64,000 nucleotides of DNA from Bradysia coprophila (taxonomy: Eukaryota; Arthropoda; Insecta; Diptera; Sciaridae). The notes beneath the pieces are model-generated. The model did no database searches, was not told the DNA's origin, and was given only the letters and a program-made list of their open reading frames with translations. This document shows positions 61,706-64,000 of the stretch, piece after piece. Numbering within the stretch: position 1 is the first letter of the stretch; each line of letters starts with the position of its first letter. The stretch covers positions 5,022,599-5,086,598 of the forward strand of contig NW_023503307.1 in assembly GCF_014529535.1 (NCBI RefSeq). The letters run 5' to 3'. Position numbers and translations under genes: made by a program.

Positions 61706-64000
61706 TTAAGATTGTGCTTTACCATACGATCCAGTTGGTGGCCTATATAATTGCGGTAATGCTAGCACTTGCGGCAAATTGAATGCATACTTACGTATGC
61801 CAATGTTCTTAACGGTATTATCACATCGTGTGCCTTTGCTGCAAGATAAATAGATGGGATTTAATGGTTTGAAGAAAATGTTGAATCAAGCCCGCCCATT
61901 CTCTGTCCAACATTTTAAAAACATGCCCCGTAACCTACTGTGCCCGGGTTCGATTATTCACTGCTCGAAAATTTACATTTACAATTGAACCCAAGCCTAC
62001 AATAGGAGCAAATTAACGAACTTAATTCTACGCCCCCTCGGCTGTCTCTAGATTTTTGAGTTTGCAACAACAGGGCTGGGAATAGTTTTCATAGAATTCG
62101 ACAATTTTACTCTGTGGCATGACTACACAAAGTGCTTCGTCCCAAACCGTCTATGATTTGATTAATGGAAATTCACTTACCTTCTCATTGTGTCCATGAC
62201 ATTTTGAAGATTGCTTGCAGGTAAGTGAAATTCTTTCTGTAAAATTCGACATTGCTCCAGCGTAACAGCCATACCGGTGCGATCTTTGGCACTTTTACAC
62301 GAAGTCAATCGTAAGCCTTGTACCGCTCTGCAAATGTCTTCGGCTAAATGCAGAATTTTTATATTTTTCGAAGCATTTGATCTCAGCGACTCCTCCATTT
62401 CAAATAGAAGATCGGTCACCGTTTGCACTTGTACGGTGATTTCGGTTTTGCTTGGCGTATCCGGAACGGAAAGATTCAATTTCTTGTACCGAATGTGGTA
62501 CTGTTTGATTCTGTCGAAATTATCCCAGTTCGATCTAAAAACGAAGTGTGCGGTTGCAATCACCGGAAGAATTTTCTGTTTTGTCACTGTTTACTAACCT
62601 ATGCTGTTCTCTGGTGTATCCAAGCGTTTCGGACAGAGTTGCTTTCTCATTGATGCCAATGTTGAAAAAAACCGGCGTCACTTTGAATGAAGTCGTCTCT
62701 TTTGTTGGAAGAATGGAATGTACCGATTCTGGTACAGGAAGAAGTACTTTTATTGATTGTCTCGAACCGATAATCCGTGGAACCGGAAGTGCCTTAGTGT
62801 CTCTGCGGTTTCATTTACAACTGAGTGAAAGGATATTCGTGTGATAAACATAAACCTATGACCAACCTTTGAATGTTGCTTCGAACCAGTGTGAATTGAA
62901 CGGAAGACAAATCTTCAATTGCCACGCACATGTCACCCCACATGTCTGTTTCCAATCCATATAGAGATAGCAGTCCTTCAAAGTACACCAGCGGTCCCAA
63001 GTTACCAAGGATGTGTACATAATTCTCAGTTATTTGATTTCCCCACAATTTAGCCATTAGCACAGCCACAAGAGATGTTAACTAGGCGCGCGAATTAATT
63101 CGCATTAAAATGGAACAAAAATATTTTTATTTCTTCAACTTACGGCTTGTGAAAAGCAAACATCTCGCCGATACATTGTGGTCAGCGTAACAGATGTTTT
63201 TTTCATGTCCTGCTGAACCCTTTGAACGGAATGCATGAGACGTGCAGTTTTCAACAGACCATCCATGGCCTGACGTAATTTACGCATAGAAGGTCTCAGT
63301 TCGGAAGCCCAGTCTGTGGTCAATGATAAATCTAGTCCGTCAGTGAATTTATTTCCTTTTTTTACTTTGCGTGTCACTTCGCCAACAGCTTGAGTCAATG
63401 CTAGGTTCAAATCCTTGCTACTAAGATTTCCAGTTTTCGTCAGCGGTATTTCACTTGAAGTCTCCGTAGTCGTTGAGATATGAGAATGTTCTGCGTCGGA
63501 TGTGCATATTGAATTTGCTATTGGTTGACTAGTCACTACATCCTATAGCGAAATTATTCGTGTTTCAGTTAGCTACTCTGGTTTGTCAATTGAATGCGAC
63601 TTACTGGTGGAAGGCTGCTGAAACCTCGTTTTATTGACTGCTTCGGTTGACGAAGACGAACGGCGGGACTACCACATCTGCCACATAAAAATTTCACTTT
63701 ACTAACCAAGCACATTACACTCGCTTCAATGTTTAGTTGAGTCAAGTCCAATGGTTCTGGCTCCTCGGTTGGCCGATAAAAATTTGCAGATGGCGACGAA
63801 CTCATCACCTATTTGAAATTGGTGTAGTAGTTACACTTCCATGGTCGTATTATTGATATTTCTAAAATCCTACCTTAGCATCGAGAAAAGCTCCATTATG
63901 TCCCAAGACGATGGAACAATTTTGCGTCAAGCCATTATCGTCAAATTCGGTCGAGTTATGCAGAATTTCATTTCTACTTTCAGCAAATTGTTGTGCGAAC
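61706..64000 (-). CDS. inositol polyphosphate 4-phosphatase (INPP4 type I/II), C-terminal part; gene continues past the right edge
   Basis: INPP4 removes the 4-phosphate from PI(3,4)P2 and damps PI3K signalling. Exons in the window: 63874-64000 (open at the edge), 63605-63808, 63144-63542, 62867-63081, 62599-62802, 62181-62534 and 61706-61838, all phase-consistent. The catalytic CX5R loop CKSAKDRTGMAV is in the 62181-62534 exon. The exon before it has VFFNIGINEKATL. The C-terminus (GTRCDNTVKNIGIRKYAFN, then YRPPTGSYGK) is highly typical of the family. The N-terminal C2 domain lies beyond 64000. A partial copy of 62895-63672 sits at 27116-27870. Confidence 0.95.

Overview
The window is AT-rich animal nuclear DNA with short spliceosomal introns (mostly 50-70 bp, GT-AG), convergent and divergent single genes, and many transposon relics. 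Gene content (moesin, frataxin, CPSF73, inositol polyphosphate 4-phosphatase, axonemal dynein heavy chain) and intron size fit an insect, probably a dipteran; the exact lineage is inference. No bacterial features, tRNA, rRNA or CRISPR array were seen.

Layout. 1-20.1 kb: the 5' part of a moesin (ERM) gene on the minus strand, with coding exon 1 at 20.06 kb and exon 2 at 9.15-9.33 kb, separated by a 10.7-kb intron; the rest of the gene lies left of the window. These introns hold palindromic MITE-like repeats. 20.1-25.8 kb: no confident gene apart from a perfect 52-bp-arm palindrome and a possible terminal exon of an unknown plus-strand gene with a poly(A) signal. 25.8-26.4 kb: complete two-exon frataxin gene. 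26.5-27.9 kb: a patchwork pseudogene joining the 3' end of CPSF73 to a piece of INPP4. 28.0-28.9 kb: Penelope-like (GIY-YIG) fragment with inverted terminal repeats. 29.0-29.8 kb: small unrecognised spliced gene with an inserted MITE. 30.8-33.2 kb: four-exon hAT-type transposase with an open frame. 33.3-33.7 kb: second, 5'-truncated frataxin copy with a new N-terminus. 33.8-36.2 kb: complete seven-exon CPSF73 (684 aa). 37.0-40.5 kb: non-LTR retrotransposon inserted, with an 11-bp target duplication, into a TA-flanked palindromic MITE. 41.8-56.9 kb: complete axonemal dynein heavy chain (modelled as 45 exons, 4076 aa). 61.7-64.0 kb: 3' seven exons (the first partial) of INPP4, minus strand, running off the right edge.

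The most notable structure is the rearranged block at 25.8-36.2 kb. Frataxin and CPSF73 were neighbours tail to tail. A segment covering frataxin exon 2 plus the CPSF73 3' exons is now present twice, so the left copy has full frataxin and broken CPSF73, while the right copy has broken frataxin and full CPSF73. Between them lie an INPP4 fragment (original copy about 35 kb to the right), a Penelope fragment, a small gene and the hAT gene. The host genes are otherwise unrelated housekeeping or ciliary/cytoskeletal genes and form no pathway together.
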